Positions 52,070 through 60,620 of a stretch of 64,000 nt of DNA are shown one piece after another. The notes beneath the pieces were generated by a model, which saw only the letters and a program-made list of their open reading frames with translations, was not told the DNA's origin and searched no databases. Numbering within the stretch: position 1 is the first letter of the stretch; each line of letters begins with the position of its first letter. Position numbers and translations under genes: made by a program. The DNA comes from Streptomyces olivochromogenes. GTDB lineage: Bacteria; Actinomycetota; Actinomycetes; Streptomycetales; Streptomycetaceae. Where the stretch lies: assembly GCF_021538895.1 (NCBI RefSeq), contig NZ_JADDRL010000033.1, positions 1 through 64,000 on the forward strand. Reading direction: 5' to 3'.

Positions 52070-52879
52070 ATGAACACCGTCACTCTCGCGTCGACGCCCG
52101 ACGAAGCCGCGGCCGCCACCGCCGCCGAGACGTACCACACCCGATTGGCCGGTGAGCTCGCCGGACGCGTCGCGATGCTGCGGCAGGCCGCCGAACGCGA
52201 TCCCGGCGCCGCGGAGGACATCCGCACCGGCCTCGTCGACTTCTGCGAACGCGTGCTCCTGCCGTACTTCGCCGCCGAGGAGACGGTTCTCTACCCCGCC
52301 GCCCACCAGGTCACCGAGGCGCGGCTGCTCGCCGAGAGCCTGATCTCCGAACGCGGGGGCATCCTCGCCCTCGTCGGCGCGCTGCGCGCGGCGCCCACGG
52401 CGAGTGCCGCCGCGGCGGAGGCCCGCGCGCTGGAGGTGCTCTGCGGCGAGCACTTCGCCAAGGACAACGACCTCGTGCTGCCCCTGCTCGCCGGACAGCC
52501 GGGCCTCTCCCTGTCCGCCGTGGTCGCCGGCCTGCGGGAACTGTGCGGGCCTGACCTGGACGCCGGCGACGGCGGGACCGTACCGGAGGAGGACGGCGAG
52601 CGAGCCGGCGGCTGCGGCGGGGTCTGTGGCTGTGGTGGCGGCGGGGACGAGCCGGAGGTTCCCGAACTGGACGTCCGGTCGGTCCCGCACGCGCTGCGGC
52701 ACGCCACGGTCTTCGGCGCGCTGGACTCGGTCCGGGTCGGCGGAGGGATCGTCCTGGTCGCGCACCATGACCCGCTGCCGCTGCTGGCGCAGATCGAACA
52801 GCGTTCGCCCGGCAGGTTCTTCGTGGAGTACACGGAGCGGGGTCCGGAGGTCTGGCGGCTCGTCATCACCCACCGCTGA
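52070..52879 (+). CDS. hemerythrin-domain protein fused to DUF2249
   Basis: 269 aa from the ATG at 52070. Residues about 15-150 are a four-helix hemerythrin domain with ETYHTRLAGELAGRVAMLRQ, DFCERVLLPYFAAEETVLYP, HQVTEARLLAES and LCGEHFAKDNDLVLPLL, giving the His/Glu/Asp iron ligands. Residues about 200-269 are DUF2249 (ELDVRSVPHALRHATVFGAL, VLVAHHDPLPLLAQIEQRSP). The linker between them is cysteine-rich (GGCGGVCGCGGGG). An O2/NO-binding diiron protein likely to act in nitrosative or low-oxygen stress, which suits the nar operon nearby. Confidence 0.9.
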   Translation: MNTVTLASTPDEAAAATAAETYHTRLAGELAGRVAMLRQAAERDPGAAEDIRTGLVDFCERVLLPYFAAEETVLYPAAHQVTEARLLAESLISERGGILALVGALRAAPTASAAAAEARALEVLCGEHFAKDNDLVLPLLAGQPGLSLSAVVAGLRELCGPDLDAGDGGTVPEEDGERAGGCGGVCGCGGGGDEPEVPELDVRSVPHALRHATVFGALDSVRVGGGIVLVAHHDPLPLLAQIEQRSPGRFFVEYTERGPEVWRLVITHR

Positions 52880-52881
52880 AG

Positions 52882-52949
52882 GCGCCGAACGGGCCCCTCG
52901 CTCCCGGGTGATGGGGCCGTACGGCCCGCCGGTTGGGGCGGAAGGGCCC
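52882..52949 (+). promoter_or_regulatory. three-site palindrome cluster upstream of feoA
   Basis: GCGCCGAACGGGCC (52882-52895), GGGCCGTACGGCCC (52914-52927, identical to the VKOR site) and GGGCGGAAGGGCCC (52936-52949), offsets 32 and 22 bp. It lies between the hemerythrin stop and the iron box of feoA. Confidence 0.6.
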
Positions 52950-52967
52950 CAGAAAGCCGGGAGTCAG

Positions 52968-52986
52968 TGAGGTTAGCCTCGCCTTA
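52968..52986 (+). promoter_or_regulatory. iron box (DtxR/DmdR/IdeR-type) before feoA
   Basis: TGAGGTTAGCCTCGCCTTA matches the actinobacterial iron box TTAGGTTAGGCTAACCTAA at about 14 of 19 positions, including the AGGTTAG half. It is 53 bp before the feoA ATG, so iron-dependent repression of feoAB is likely. Confidence 0.75.
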
Positions 52987-53038
52987 CTGAACAGGGCAGT
53001 TGGCCGGCTCGTCCCGGCTCGGCGTGGTGGAGGCAGGA

Positions 53039-53347
53039 ATGCGCAGCGGTGGCATGGACTTCGAGCGGGGAGCCGGTCCGGCGCCGGCGATACTCTCCGC
53101 CGACCGGATACGGTCCCTGGCCGATCTGCCGCCCGGAGCCCGGGCCACCGTGGTCGAGGTCCTTCCGGTCCGGTCGACCGCGGTGGCCCGGCGTCTGGGC
53201 GACCTCGGCTTCACCCCCGGAGCGGCGGTGGAGGTCGTACGCCGGGCACCGCTGCGCGATCCGGTCGTCTACCGGGTCAAGGACTACGAGGTGTGCCTGC
53301 GCCGCACCGAGGCCGCCTGTGTGCGGACGGTCGGGGCGGACCGGTGA
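53039..53347 (+). CDS. feoA: ferrous iron transport protein A
   Basis: 102 aa from the ATG at 53039 (GGAGGCAGGA upstream; ATG at 53054 also possible). The SH3-like FeoA domain: RSLADLPPGARATVVEVLPV, AVARRLGDLGFTPGAAVEVV, DPVVYRVKDYEVCLRRTEA. It regulates or stabilises FeoB. Its stop overlaps the feoB GTG by four bases (GTGA). Confidence 0.9.
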   Translation: MRSGGMDFERGAGPAPAILSADRIRSLADLPPGARATVVEVLPVRSTAVARRLGDLGFTPGAAVEVVRRAPLRDPVVYRVKDYEVCLRRTEAACVRTVGADR

Positions 53348-55293
53348 CCGCGGGCTGTCACGGCGTCGACGAGGCGGGCGGGCTCCTGACCGAGGAGCCA
53401 CGGATCGCCCTGGTCGGCAGCCCCAACTCGGGCAAGACCAGCATCTTCAACGGACTGACCGGCCTGAACGCCAAGACCGGCAACTACCCCGGAGTGACCG
53501 TCTCCCGGTTCGTCGGCACCTGCCGCACCGGGGGACGCGCATGCGTGGTCGAGGACCTGCCCGGCACCTACAGCCTGGCCCCGATCAGCCCGGACGAACA
53601 GATCACGGTCGACGTCCTGGACGGACGGCTGGACCACGCCACCCGCCCCGACGCGCTGCTCGTCGTGGTGGACGCCACCACACTCCGGCGGTCCCTGGGA
53701 CTGGTCGCACAGGTGCTGGCGCGCGGCCTGCCCACCTGCGTGGTCGTCACGTTCATGGACGAGCTGACCCGCCGTCAAGGGAGCCTGGACATCGACGCGT
53801 TCGCCCAGGCCCTCGGCGTGCCGGTGGTTCCGGTGATCGGCCACCGCGGGCACGGCCTGGGCCGGCTGCGCGAGCGACTCGCCGCATGGCAGGCCTGGAC
53901 GTCCCCGCCGCTCACCCCGCCCGCCGAGCCGGGTGAACGGGACGCCTGGGCGGAGTCGGTGCTCGCCTTCGCCGGGTACCGGGCCCCCGAACTGCACCGG
54001 ATCACCCGGCGCGTCGACGCCGTACTGCTGCATCCGCTCTGGGGCACGGTCGTGTTCTTCGCGGTGATGATGCTGTTCTTCCAGACCGTGTTCACCCTCG
54101 CCGCCCCGCTCCAGGGCGGTGTCGACACCTTCTTCGGATGGCTGTCCGGCCTGGTCACCGACCACGTCGACAACCGCTGGCTGTCCGGGCTGCTCGGCGA
54201 CGCCCTCATCGGCGGCGTCGGCGGCGTGCTGGTGTTCGTCCCCCAGATCCTGCTGCTGTTCCTGCTCCTCGCACTGCTCGAGGGTGTCGGCTACATGTCG
54301 CGGGCCGCCTTCCTCATGGACCGGGTGATGGCCCGCGCCGGGCTGGAGGGCCGCGCCTTCGTGGCCCTGCTGTCGTCGTTCGCCTGCGCCATCCCCGGCA
54401 TCATGGCCACCCGCACCCTGCCCTCGGCCAAGGACCGCCTGGCGACCATGATGGCCGCCCCACTCGTGACCTGCTCGGCGCGGCTGCCGGTCTACGTCCT
54501 GCTCATCGGCATGCTCGTCGACCCGTCCGCACACGTCGGCCCGTTCGGCGCGCAGGGCCTGATCATGTTCGGCCTGTATCTGCTCGGCGCGGTCTCCGCG
54601 ATGCTCGCCGCCTGGGTGTTCAAGAAGATCGGGGACCTGCGCGGCCCGCTCGTGCCGTTCTACATGGAGATGCCGCCCTACCGGCTGCCCGCGCCGCGCT
54701 CGGTGCTGATCGCGATGGGTTCCTCCGCACAGGCCTTCCTGCGCAAGTGCTCCACCGTCATCGTGGCCACCAGCATCGGGCTGTGGCTGCTGCTGAACCT
54801 GCCCCTGCACTCGGTGGCGCAGATGCGCGCCGAGGGCGTCGACACCGCGAACCCCACCGCCGTGTCCGCGTACACCGTCGACCACAGCTACGCCGCCGAT
54901 CTCGGCCGCCTGGTCGGCCCCGTCTTCGACCCGCTCGGCTTCGACTGGCGCATCAACGTCGGTGTGATGTCGGCCCAGGCGGCCCGGGAGACCTTCGTCG
55001 CCACCCTCGGGCAGGTCGCCGCCGCCGAGGACTCCGAGCACCCGAAGGAGGCGCTGCGGGCCATGACGTACTCCGACGGGCCGCGTGCCGGGCAGCGCGT
55101 CTTCACCGCGCCGACCATCGCCGCGCTGCTGGTCTACTTCGCCTACGCGCTGCAGTGCATGGCCACCGTCGCGGTCATGCGGCGCGAGACCGGCAGCTGG
55201 AAGTGGCCGGCCATCGCCTTCACCTATCTGACCGGGCTGGCCTGGATCATGGCGTATTCGGCGGCCACGGCCACCGCCGCGCTGGGCGGGTGA
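53344..55293 (+). CDS. feoB: ferrous iron transporter FeoB
   Basis: 649 aa from a GTG at 53344. N-terminal G domain: G1 GSPNSGKTS (25-33), G3 DLPGTYSL (71-78), Asp of G4 in VVVTFMDEL (136-139), where the usual Asn of NxxD is Thr. The membrane part has the Nucleoside-recognition/Gate modules: GGVGGVLVFVPQILLLFLLL, EGVGYMSRAAFLMDRVMA, CAIPGIMATRTL, LVTCSARLPVYVLLI, with the conserved cysteines. It imports Fe2+. Shorter than the ~770 aa of E. coli FeoB. Iron and low-oxygen control both appear upstream. Confidence 0.93.
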   Translation: MTAGCHGVDEAGGLLTEEPRIALVGSPNSGKTSIFNGLTGLNAKTGNYPGVTVSRFVGTCRTGGRACVVEDLPGTYSLAPISPDEQITVDVLDGRLDHATRPDALLVVVDATTLRRSLGLVAQVLARGLPTCVVVTFMDELTRRQGSLDIDAFAQALGVPVVPVIGHRGHGLGRLRERLAAWQAWTSPPLTPPAEPGERDAWAESVLAFAGYRAPELHRITRRVDAVLLHPLWGTVVFFAVMMLFFQTVFTLAAPLQGGVDTFFGWLSGLVTDHVDNRWLSGLLGDALIGGVGGVLVFVPQILLLFLLLALLEGVGYMSRAAFLMDRVMARAGLEGRAFVALLSSFACAIPGIMATRTLPSAKDRLATMMAAPLVTCSARLPVYVLLIGMLVDPSAHVGPFGAQGLIMFGLYLLGAVSAMLAAWVFKKIGDLRGPLVPFYMEMPPYRLPAPRSVLIAMGSSAQAFLRKCSTVIVATSIGLWLLLNLPLHSVAQMRAEGVDTANPTAVSAYTVDHSYAADLGRLVGPVFDPLGFDWRINVGVMSAQAARETFVATLGQVAAAEDSEHPKEALRAMTYSDGPRAGQRVFTAPTIAALLVYFAYALQCMATVAVMRRETGSWKWPAIAFTYLTGLAWIMAYSAATATAALGG

Positions 55294-55300
55294 GACACGG

Positions 55301-55843
55301 ATGATTCCGCTTCACCCGCAGCAAGTCCTCGACCGTCCGGCGCAGTTGCGCTGGATCCTGCCCGCCGGTGCGCTGCGCTGCACCGGCGCGCTGGACGCGG
55401 TCCCCGCACCGCTGGCCGCACTCCTCGCGGACGGCACCCTGGCCCGCGTCACGGCCGAGCCCGCCGCGCTCGTCACCGAGCTCGCCCCCGACCGCTCCTG
55501 GCCCCAGGAGGGCGCCCGGGTCCGTACCGCGATCCATGCCGCCCTCGACGACCGCGCGGGATGGATCCCGGCCGACGGAGACCACGGCGCGGACGACGAC
55601 GCGCTGTTGTACCGCGCTGCGCGAGAACTCCTCGACGGCACGGTCGGGCGGTTCGCCGGTTCCCACGGCGGCGCCATCGAACTGGTCGGCGTACGCGACG
55701 GCATCGTCACCGTGCGGCTCGGCGGCGCCTGCCACGGCTGCCCGGCCTCCTGGATCACCCTGCACCAGCGCCTGGAACAGCAACTGCGCCGCCGCTGCCC
55801 GGGACTGGTGGCCGTACGCGCACGAGGACCGCTCGGCACTTGA
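55301..55843 (+). CDS. NifU C-terminal-like Fe-S scaffold protein with long N-terminus
   Basis: 180 aa, seven bp after feoB. The C-terminal ~80 residues are a NifU/Nfu domain: LLDGTVGRFAGSHGGAIELVGV and LGGACHGCPASWITLHQRLEQQL, in which the CxxC assembles an iron-sulfur cluster. The N-terminal ~90 residues (VLDRPAQLRWILPAGALRCT...) are not recognised. Its place at the end of the feo operon suggests delivery of iron into Fe-S clusters, such as those of NarGH. Confidence 0.85.
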   Translation: MIPLHPQQVLDRPAQLRWILPAGALRCTGALDAVPAPLAALLADGTLARVTAEPAALVTELAPDRSWPQEGARVRTAIHAALDDRAGWIPADGDHGADDDALLYRAARELLDGTVGRFAGSHGGAIELVGVRDGIVTVRLGGACHGCPASWITLHQRLEQQLRRRCPGLVAVRARGPLGT

Positions 55844-55857
55844 GCCGAGCGGTCCTC
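55824..55857. terminator. bidirectional hairpin between feo and moeA-nar operons
   Basis: GAGGACCGCTCGGC (55824-55837) and GCCGAGCGGTCCTC (55844-55857) form a perfect 14-bp stem with loop ACTTGA, which contains the stop codon of the NifU-like gene. The convergent moeA gene stops at 55887. Confidence 0.85.
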
Positions 55858-55886
55858 GCCGTCTTCCGAGAGTCTGCCGGGATCGA

Positions 55887-57200
55887 TCAGTACCCCACGC
55901 CTGCCGCTCCGGGCGTTCCCCAGCCCATGGCCAGCACGGTGGTCCGCGTGCCGGCGCGAACCCCTCCCGGCGGAACGACCGCCATGCCGGAGGCGCCGGC
56001 CAGCCCGCGCAGCATCGCCGGGCCGTGGAAGCGCAGCGGTACGGCTCGTGACCTGTCGTCCAGGGCCACCGGCACCAGACGGGTGTCGGACGGACGGCCG
56101 GGCACGTCGGAGGCCACCGCGGCCGTCACCGGCGCCTGGGCGGCTCGGCCGCTCAGCGTGCGCAGCAGGGGTTCGACGAGGGTGAGCACGCCGGAGACGG
56201 CGGCCAGCGGATTGCCCGGGAGCCCCACCAGGTGCCCGCCGGCCGGCAGTTCGGCCAGCAGCATGGGATGACCGGGGCGCACCGCGACGCCGTCGACCAG
56301 CAGCCCGGCGCCGATCCTTCGCAGCACGGGATGGACGAAGTCCGCGGGACCGGCGGCCGTCCCTCCCGTCGTGACGACGAGGTCCGCGCTCGTTCCGGTG
56401 ACCGTCTCCAGCAAGGCGTCCGCGTCGTCCACGATCCGTCGTACGGCGGTCACCTCCGCGCCCAGCATGCCCAGCCACGGCGGCAGGAGCGGGCCGAGCG
56501 CGTCCCGGACCCGGCCGCCCGAGGGCAGACCGCGCTCCAGCAACTCGTCGCCGAGCACGAGGACGTCCACCCGGGGACGCCTGACGACGCACAACGCGTC
56601 GTACCCGGCGGCGGCCGCCAGCCCGAGCACCGCCGGGGTGACCGGCGCCCCGGCACCGAGCAGGGCCTCGCCCGCCCGGCACTCCTGGGCGCGCGGCCGG
56701 ATGTCCCGGCCGGGTTCGGGCACCTCGTGCGCGGCATGCAGGAAGGAGCCTTCCACGTGGCCGTGTTCCCGGCGCAGGACGGCGCTCGCCCCGGGCGGCA
56801 GCGGGGCGCCGGTCGCGATCTGTACGGCACGGCCGTCCAAGAGCCGCTCGCCGGGCGACTGCCCGGCCAGCAGGCGGCCGGACAGCTGCCAGGGCCCGGG
56901 ACCGGCCACCGCCCAGCCGTCCATCGCCGAGGTGTCGAACGACGGAAGGTCGGTCAGCGCGCACAGCGGCTCGGCCAGCACCTGGCCGAGCGCCTCGGCC
57001 AGGGACAGACGCACGGCGGGCAGCGCCACCGCGGCGCCGCCCGCCGTGCGATGTGCCTCGAACCAGTCCGTACGACCGTGCCCGTGCCCGTGACCGTGTG
57101 TGGACGCGGACGCGGACGCGGTGCTCGGGGAGTCGGGAACGCGCGGACATTCCTCCTGCCACGGCTCGCGGTCGAGAGTGAGGGATGCGGGTCCGTTCAT
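55887..57200 (-). CDS. moeA: molybdopterin molybdenumtransferase MoeA
   Basis: 437 aa. MoeA domains: LPSFDTSAMDGWAV, AVQIATGAPLPPGASAVLRR, PEPGRDIRPRAQECRAGEAL, DVLVLGDELLE, ADLVVTTGGTAAGPADFVHP, GHPMLLAELPAGGHLVGLPGNPLAA (in parts). It inserts molybdate into molybdopterin adenylate, which NarG needs. The N-terminus carries a His/Gly run (HGHGHGHG, about residues 35-42), unusual for MoeA and perhaps a metal buffer. It is the last gene of the nar operon, five bases after the DUF6457 gene. Confidence 0.93.
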   Translation of the reverse strand: MNGPASLTLDREPWQEECPRVPDSPSTASASASTHGHGHGHGRTDWFEAHRTAGGAAVALPAVRLSLAEALGQVLAEPLCALTDLPSFDTSAMDGWAVAGPGPWQLSGRLLAGQSPGERLLDGRAVQIATGAPLPPGASAVLRREHGHVEGSFLHAAHEVPEPGRDIRPRAQECRAGEALLGAGAPVTPAVLGLAAAAGYDALCVVRRPRVDVLVLGDELLERGLPSGGRVRDALGPLLPPWLGMLGAEVTAVRRIVDDADALLETVTGTSADLVVTTGGTAAGPADFVHPVLRRIGAGLLVDGVAVRPGHPMLLAELPAGGHLVGLPGNPLAAVSGVLTLVEPLLRTLSGRAAQAPVTAAVASDVPGRPSDTRLVPVALDDRSRAVPLRFHGPAMLRGLAGASGMAVVPPGGVRAGTRTTVLAMGWGTPGAAGVGY

Positions 57201-57205
57201 GGTGC

Positions 57206-57466
57206 TCAGCCGAGGGTGGCCGGGCCGTGATCGGTCTCATCGCCCCAGCGCGCCGCCAGTTCCGTGGCCCGACGGGCGGCCACGGCCACGGCCTGCGGGC
57301 CGCCGCCCTCCAGGCCCGCCGCGTAACCCACCAGGAAGGCGGTCAGCGGCGCGGCGGGCCGGGCGATGCCGTGCGCGGTGTCGCGCGCGAGATCGAGGAG
57401 GACGGCCCGGTCGACCTCCAGGTCGATGCCCAGCTCTTCCTTCACCGCGTCGATCCATGTGTCCAT
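57206..57466 (-). CDS. DUF6457-domain protein
   Basis: 86 aa from the ATG at 57466 with GGGAGC upstream. MDTWIDAVKEELGIDLEVDR and LDLARDTAHGIARPAAPLTA are characteristic of the small DUF6457 domain, regularly found beside molybdopterin-cofactor genes (mobA or moeA) in actinobacteria. Its role in cofactor synthesis is not known. It lies between narI and moeA in one operon. Confidence 0.85.
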   Translation of the reverse strand: MDTWIDAVKEELGIDLEVDRAVLLDLARDTAHGIARPAAPLTAFLVGYAAGLEGGGPQAVAVAARRATELAARWGDETDHGPATLG

Positions 57467-57519
57467 CGTGTGCTCCCGCTCCGTACTCGGTACTGCCCGA
57501 GGGGCTGTGTGGGCCTGGC

Positions 57520-58281
57520 TCATGCCGCTCGCCGGGCGCTGCGCCGTGCCCTGGCCGGCGCCACCGGGGTGTTCGTGCGGCGGCGGTAGACCAGGTACGG
57601 GCGGGCCAGGTAGCCGATGGGCACGCTCCACACATGCACGAGGCGGGTGAACGGCCAGGCCGCGAAGAGCAGGCAGGCGGTCAGGGCGTGCAGCTGGAAC
57701 AGCAGCGGGGCGCCGGTGATCGCCTCCGGCTGGGGCTGCAGGGTGAAGATGCCGCGGAACCAGACGGAGATGGTCTCCCGGTAGTCGTAGCCCGGCCCGA
57801 AGACGTTGTGCGCGGCGGTCGCGGTGATGCCCAGCAGCACCGTGGCGGACAGCAGCGGGAAGAGGAACTTGTCGCTGCGGTCGGTGCCGAGGCGGATCCG
57901 GCGGGTCAGCAGTCGCCGGGCGCACAGCATGCCCAGCCCGGTGACCATGGCGACGCCCGCCACCGAGCCGGCCCACACGGCCGTGGTGTGGTACTGGTGC
58001 TCGCTGATGCCCGCGGCCTCGGTCCAGGAGGCGGGGACCGCCAGGCCCACCACGTGTCCGCCGATGACCATGAACGCGCCCAGGTGGAACAGCGGGCTGC
58101 CCCAGCGCAGCCAGCGGTGTTCGAGGAGCTGGCTGGTGCGGGAGGTCCAGCCGAACTGGTCCTGCCGGTAGCGCCAGATGTGCCCGACGGTGAACACGGC
58201 CAGGCAGATGTAGGGGAACGCGACCCACAGCAGCAGGTCGGCGCCGCTGGTGGTGGTGGCGAGGGAGGCGGCGGTGCTCAT
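57520..58281 (-). CDS. narI: respiratory nitrate reductase gamma subunit NarI
   Basis: 253 aa. Five membrane helices (LLLWVAFPYICLAVFTVGHI at the start). RYRQDQFGWTSRTSQLLEHRWLRWGSPLFHLGAF (in parts), VIGGHVVGLAVP and FQLHALTACLLFAAWPFTRLVH supply the histidines for two b hemes. It takes electrons from menaquinol for NarGH. The ATG overlaps the narJ stop (ATGA). Confidence 0.95.
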   Translation of the reverse strand: MSTAASLATTTSGADLLLWVAFPYICLAVFTVGHIWRYRQDQFGWTSRTSQLLEHRWLRWGSPLFHLGAFMVIGGHVVGLAVPASWTEAAGISEHQYHTTAVWAGSVAGVAMVTGLGMLCARRLLTRRIRLGTDRSDKFLFPLLSATVLLGITATAAHNVFGPGYDYRETISVWFRGIFTLQPQPEAITGAPLLFQLHALTACLLFAAWPFTRLVHVWSVPIGYLARPYLVYRRRTNTPVAPARARRSARRAA

Positions 58282-59054
58282 CGGAGGCCTTCCGGGGAGG
58301 ACAGGGGCGGCATGAGGGTCGGCGGGGCCTGCTCGGGCGGCACGAAGGTGCCGGGCGGGGCGAACTCCCCGCTGCCGTACGGGTCGAGGCCGACGTCCTC
58401 GTTGGGCGGCCCCTGGGCGGCCAGCTCGGCCACGGCCTTCAGGTCTGCCTCGGTGGCCGGCGGCAGGAGGCTGAGCAGGGCGGCCAGGACGTGCCGGTAG
58501 GGGGACTTCGTGTCGGTCAGCGCCCGGTGGATCAGCTCCAGCCCGCGCCGGTGCTGGCGCAGCGGCGCCTCGCCGGGGCCCGGCCCGCAGAGCGCGGCGA
58601 ACTCCAGGGCGACCGGGAGGTGGTCGGGCAGTTCCCCGCCGTCCGTGTCCCAGCCGGCGGCGCGGTAGCGCTGGGCCAGGGCGAGCAGGGCCATGCCGCG
58701 GCGGCGGGTGTCACCGTGCAGGTAGTAGGTGAGGTAGAGGCTGCTCTTGCGGCGCAGGTCGAACGTCTCGACGTAGTGCTGCTCCAGCGCGTCGGACTCC
58801 TGCGCGGTCGACCAGGCGGTGAAGGCGGCCAGTTCGGTGGCGGCCGGCGAGGGGTCCAGCGCCGCCACGGTGGCTTCGACGACCGGGCGGGCGGCGACGA
58901 GTTCGGCGTCCGGGTACTGCAGCAGCAGGGACATCAGCCGCAGCAGCAGGGCACGGTCCTCCGCCTCGCGCGGGGTGAGCGGGGCCCGGCGGCGGGTGGC
59001 CGCGCGGATACGGGTGCGCACGATCTCGGGGACGGTGGCGGGCAGCGGGCTCAC
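58278..59054 (-). CDS. narJ: nitrate reductase molybdenum cofactor assembly chaperone NarJ
   Basis: 258 aa from a GTG at 59054 overlapping the narH stop (GTGA). LLLRLMSLLLQYPDAELVAA, LEQHYVETFDLRRKSSLYLTYYL (in parts), GDTRRRGMALLALAQRYRAA and ELPDHLPVALEFAAL are the TorD/NarJ helical chaperone pattern. It binds NarG during cofactor insertion. The C-terminal ~35 residues are Pro-rich and probably disordered. Confidence 0.93.
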   Translation of the reverse strand: MSPLPATVPEIVRTRIRAATRRRAPLTPREAEDRALLLRLMSLLLQYPDAELVAARPVVEATVAALDPSPAATELAAFTAWSTAQESDALEQHYVETFDLRRKSSLYLTYYLHGDTRRRGMALLALAQRYRAAGWDTDGGELPDHLPVALEFAALCGPGPGEAPLRQHRRGLELIHRALTDTKSPYRHVLAALLSLLPPATEADLKAVAELAAQGPPNEDVGLDPYGSGEFAPPGTFVPPEQAPPTLMPPLSSPEGLR

Positions 59055-60619
59055 GGGTGGCCTCCGGCGGGAGCGTCGGGGTTGCGGCGGCGCAGGGTGG
59101 GGATGCCGAGCATCACGCGGCGGCCGTCGGTGGGCTGGGGATCGCCGGAGGACTCCACCGGGCAGCGGTTCTCCATCGCGGACAGGGCGGCCGCGTCCTC
59201 CTTGTGCGCTGCGGGGATGACGTACCGGTCCTGGTACTTGGCGACGGCGAGCAGCCGGTGCATGTCCTCCGCCTCGCGGGCCGTCAGGCCCACGGCCTTC
59301 AGCGCGCTCTCGTCGCCCGGCTCGCCGAGGATGCGTTCGCGCATGTACGAGCGCAGCGCCGTGAGCTTCATCAGCACGCCCGCGACGACGTCGGCGTCCC
59401 CGGCCGTGAACAGCTCGGCCAGGTACTCCAGCGGGATGCGCAGCTGGGTGACCGCGGCGAAGACATGGTCGGGGTCGTCCTGGTTGCCGCCCGCCGCGTC
59501 GACCGCGTCGAGGACGGGGGAGAGCGGGGGCACGTACCAGACCATGGGCATGGTGCGGTACTCCGGGTGCAGCGGCAGCGCCACCTTGTACGTCATCACC
59601 AGGTCGTACACGGGGGAGCGGCGGGCGGCGTCCAGCCAGTCCTCGGGGATGCCGGATCTGCGTGCCGCGGCGATCACTTCGGGGTCGGACGGGTCGAGGA
59701 AGACGCCGCGCTGGGCGTCCAGCAGGTCCTTCTCGTCCGGCGTGGCGGCGGCCTCGCCGACGCGGTCGGCGTCGTACAGCAGCAGGCCCAGGTAGCGCAG
59801 CCGACCGACGCAGGTCTCGGAGCAGATGGTGGGCTGACCGGCCTCGATGCGCGGGAAGCAGAAGGTGCACTTCTCGGCCTTGCCGGTGACGTGGTTGACG
59901 TACACCTTCTTGTACGGGCACGCGGTCACGCACATCCGCCAGCCGCGGCAGCGGTCCTGGTCGACCAGGACGATGCCGTCCTCCACCCGCTTGTACATCG
60001 CGCCCGAGGGGCAGGCCGAGACGCAGGCAGGGTTGAGGCAGTGCTCGCACAGCCGGGGCAGGTGGAAGAGAAAGGTCTGCTCGAACTCGAACTTCACCTT
60101 CTCCGCCCACTCGCCGGAGAGGTTGGGGTCCGCGCCGGCGTGCTCGGGCGCGCCGCCCAGGCTGTCCTCCCAGTTGGCGCCCCAGGTGATGTCGGTGGGC
60201 TTGCCGGTGAGGACCGAGCGGGGGCGGGCGACGGGCATGTCCGGCCCGGCCGGGGCGCTGACCAGGTTGTCGTAGTCGTAGGTGACCGGCTCGTAGTAGT
60301 CCTCGATGGACGGCAGGTCGGGGTTGGAGAACAACGAGAGCAGCCGCTTGACCCGGCCGCCCGAGCGCAGCACCAGCCGGCCGCGCTTGTCGAGCATCCA
60401 GCCGCCCTTCCACTGCTCCTGGTCCTCGTAGCGGCGGGGGTAGCCGACGCCGGGCTTGGTCTCGACGTTGTTGAACCAGGCGTACTCGACGCCGGTGCGG
60501 TTGGTCCACGTCTGCTTGCAGGTGACCGAGCAGGTGTGGCAGCCGATGCACTTGTCGAGGTTCATCACCATCGCGACCTGGGCCATGACGCGTCCGATGG
60601 TGGCTCCGTCACGGGGCAT
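59051..60619 (-). CDS. narH: respiratory nitrate reductase beta subunit NarH
   Basis: 522 aa from the ATG at 60619, one base after the narG stop (GTGGAG upstream). Four cysteine clusters for iron-sulfur centres: CIGCHTCSVTCKQ (Cys24-34), CEHCLNPACVSACPSGA, CRGWRMCVTACPYKK (one Cys replaced by Trp, as expected for the [3Fe-4S] centre) and CTFCFPRIEAGQPTICSETC. It passes electrons from NarI to NarG. Confidence 0.97.
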   Translation of the reverse strand: MPRDGATIGRVMAQVAMVMNLDKCIGCHTCSVTCKQTWTNRTGVEYAWFNNVETKPGVGYPRRYEDQEQWKGGWMLDKRGRLVLRSGGRVKRLLSLFSNPDLPSIEDYYEPVTYDYDNLVSAPAGPDMPVARPRSVLTGKPTDITWGANWEDSLGGAPEHAGADPNLSGEWAEKVKFEFEQTFLFHLPRLCEHCLNPACVSACPSGAMYKRVEDGIVLVDQDRCRGWRMCVTACPYKKVYVNHVTGKAEKCTFCFPRIEAGQPTICSETCVGRLRYLGLLLYDADRVGEAAATPDEKDLLDAQRGVFLDPSDPEVIAAARRSGIPEDWLDAARRSPVYDLVMTYKVALPLHPEYRTMPMVWYVPPLSPVLDAVDAAGGNQDDPDHVFAAVTQLRIPLEYLAELFTAGDADVVAGVLMKLTALRSYMRERILGEPGDESALKAVGLTAREAEDMHRLLAVAKYQDRYVIPAAHKEDAAALSAMENRCPVESSGDPQPTDGRRVMLGIPTLRRRNPDAPAGGHP

Positions 60620-60620
60620 G

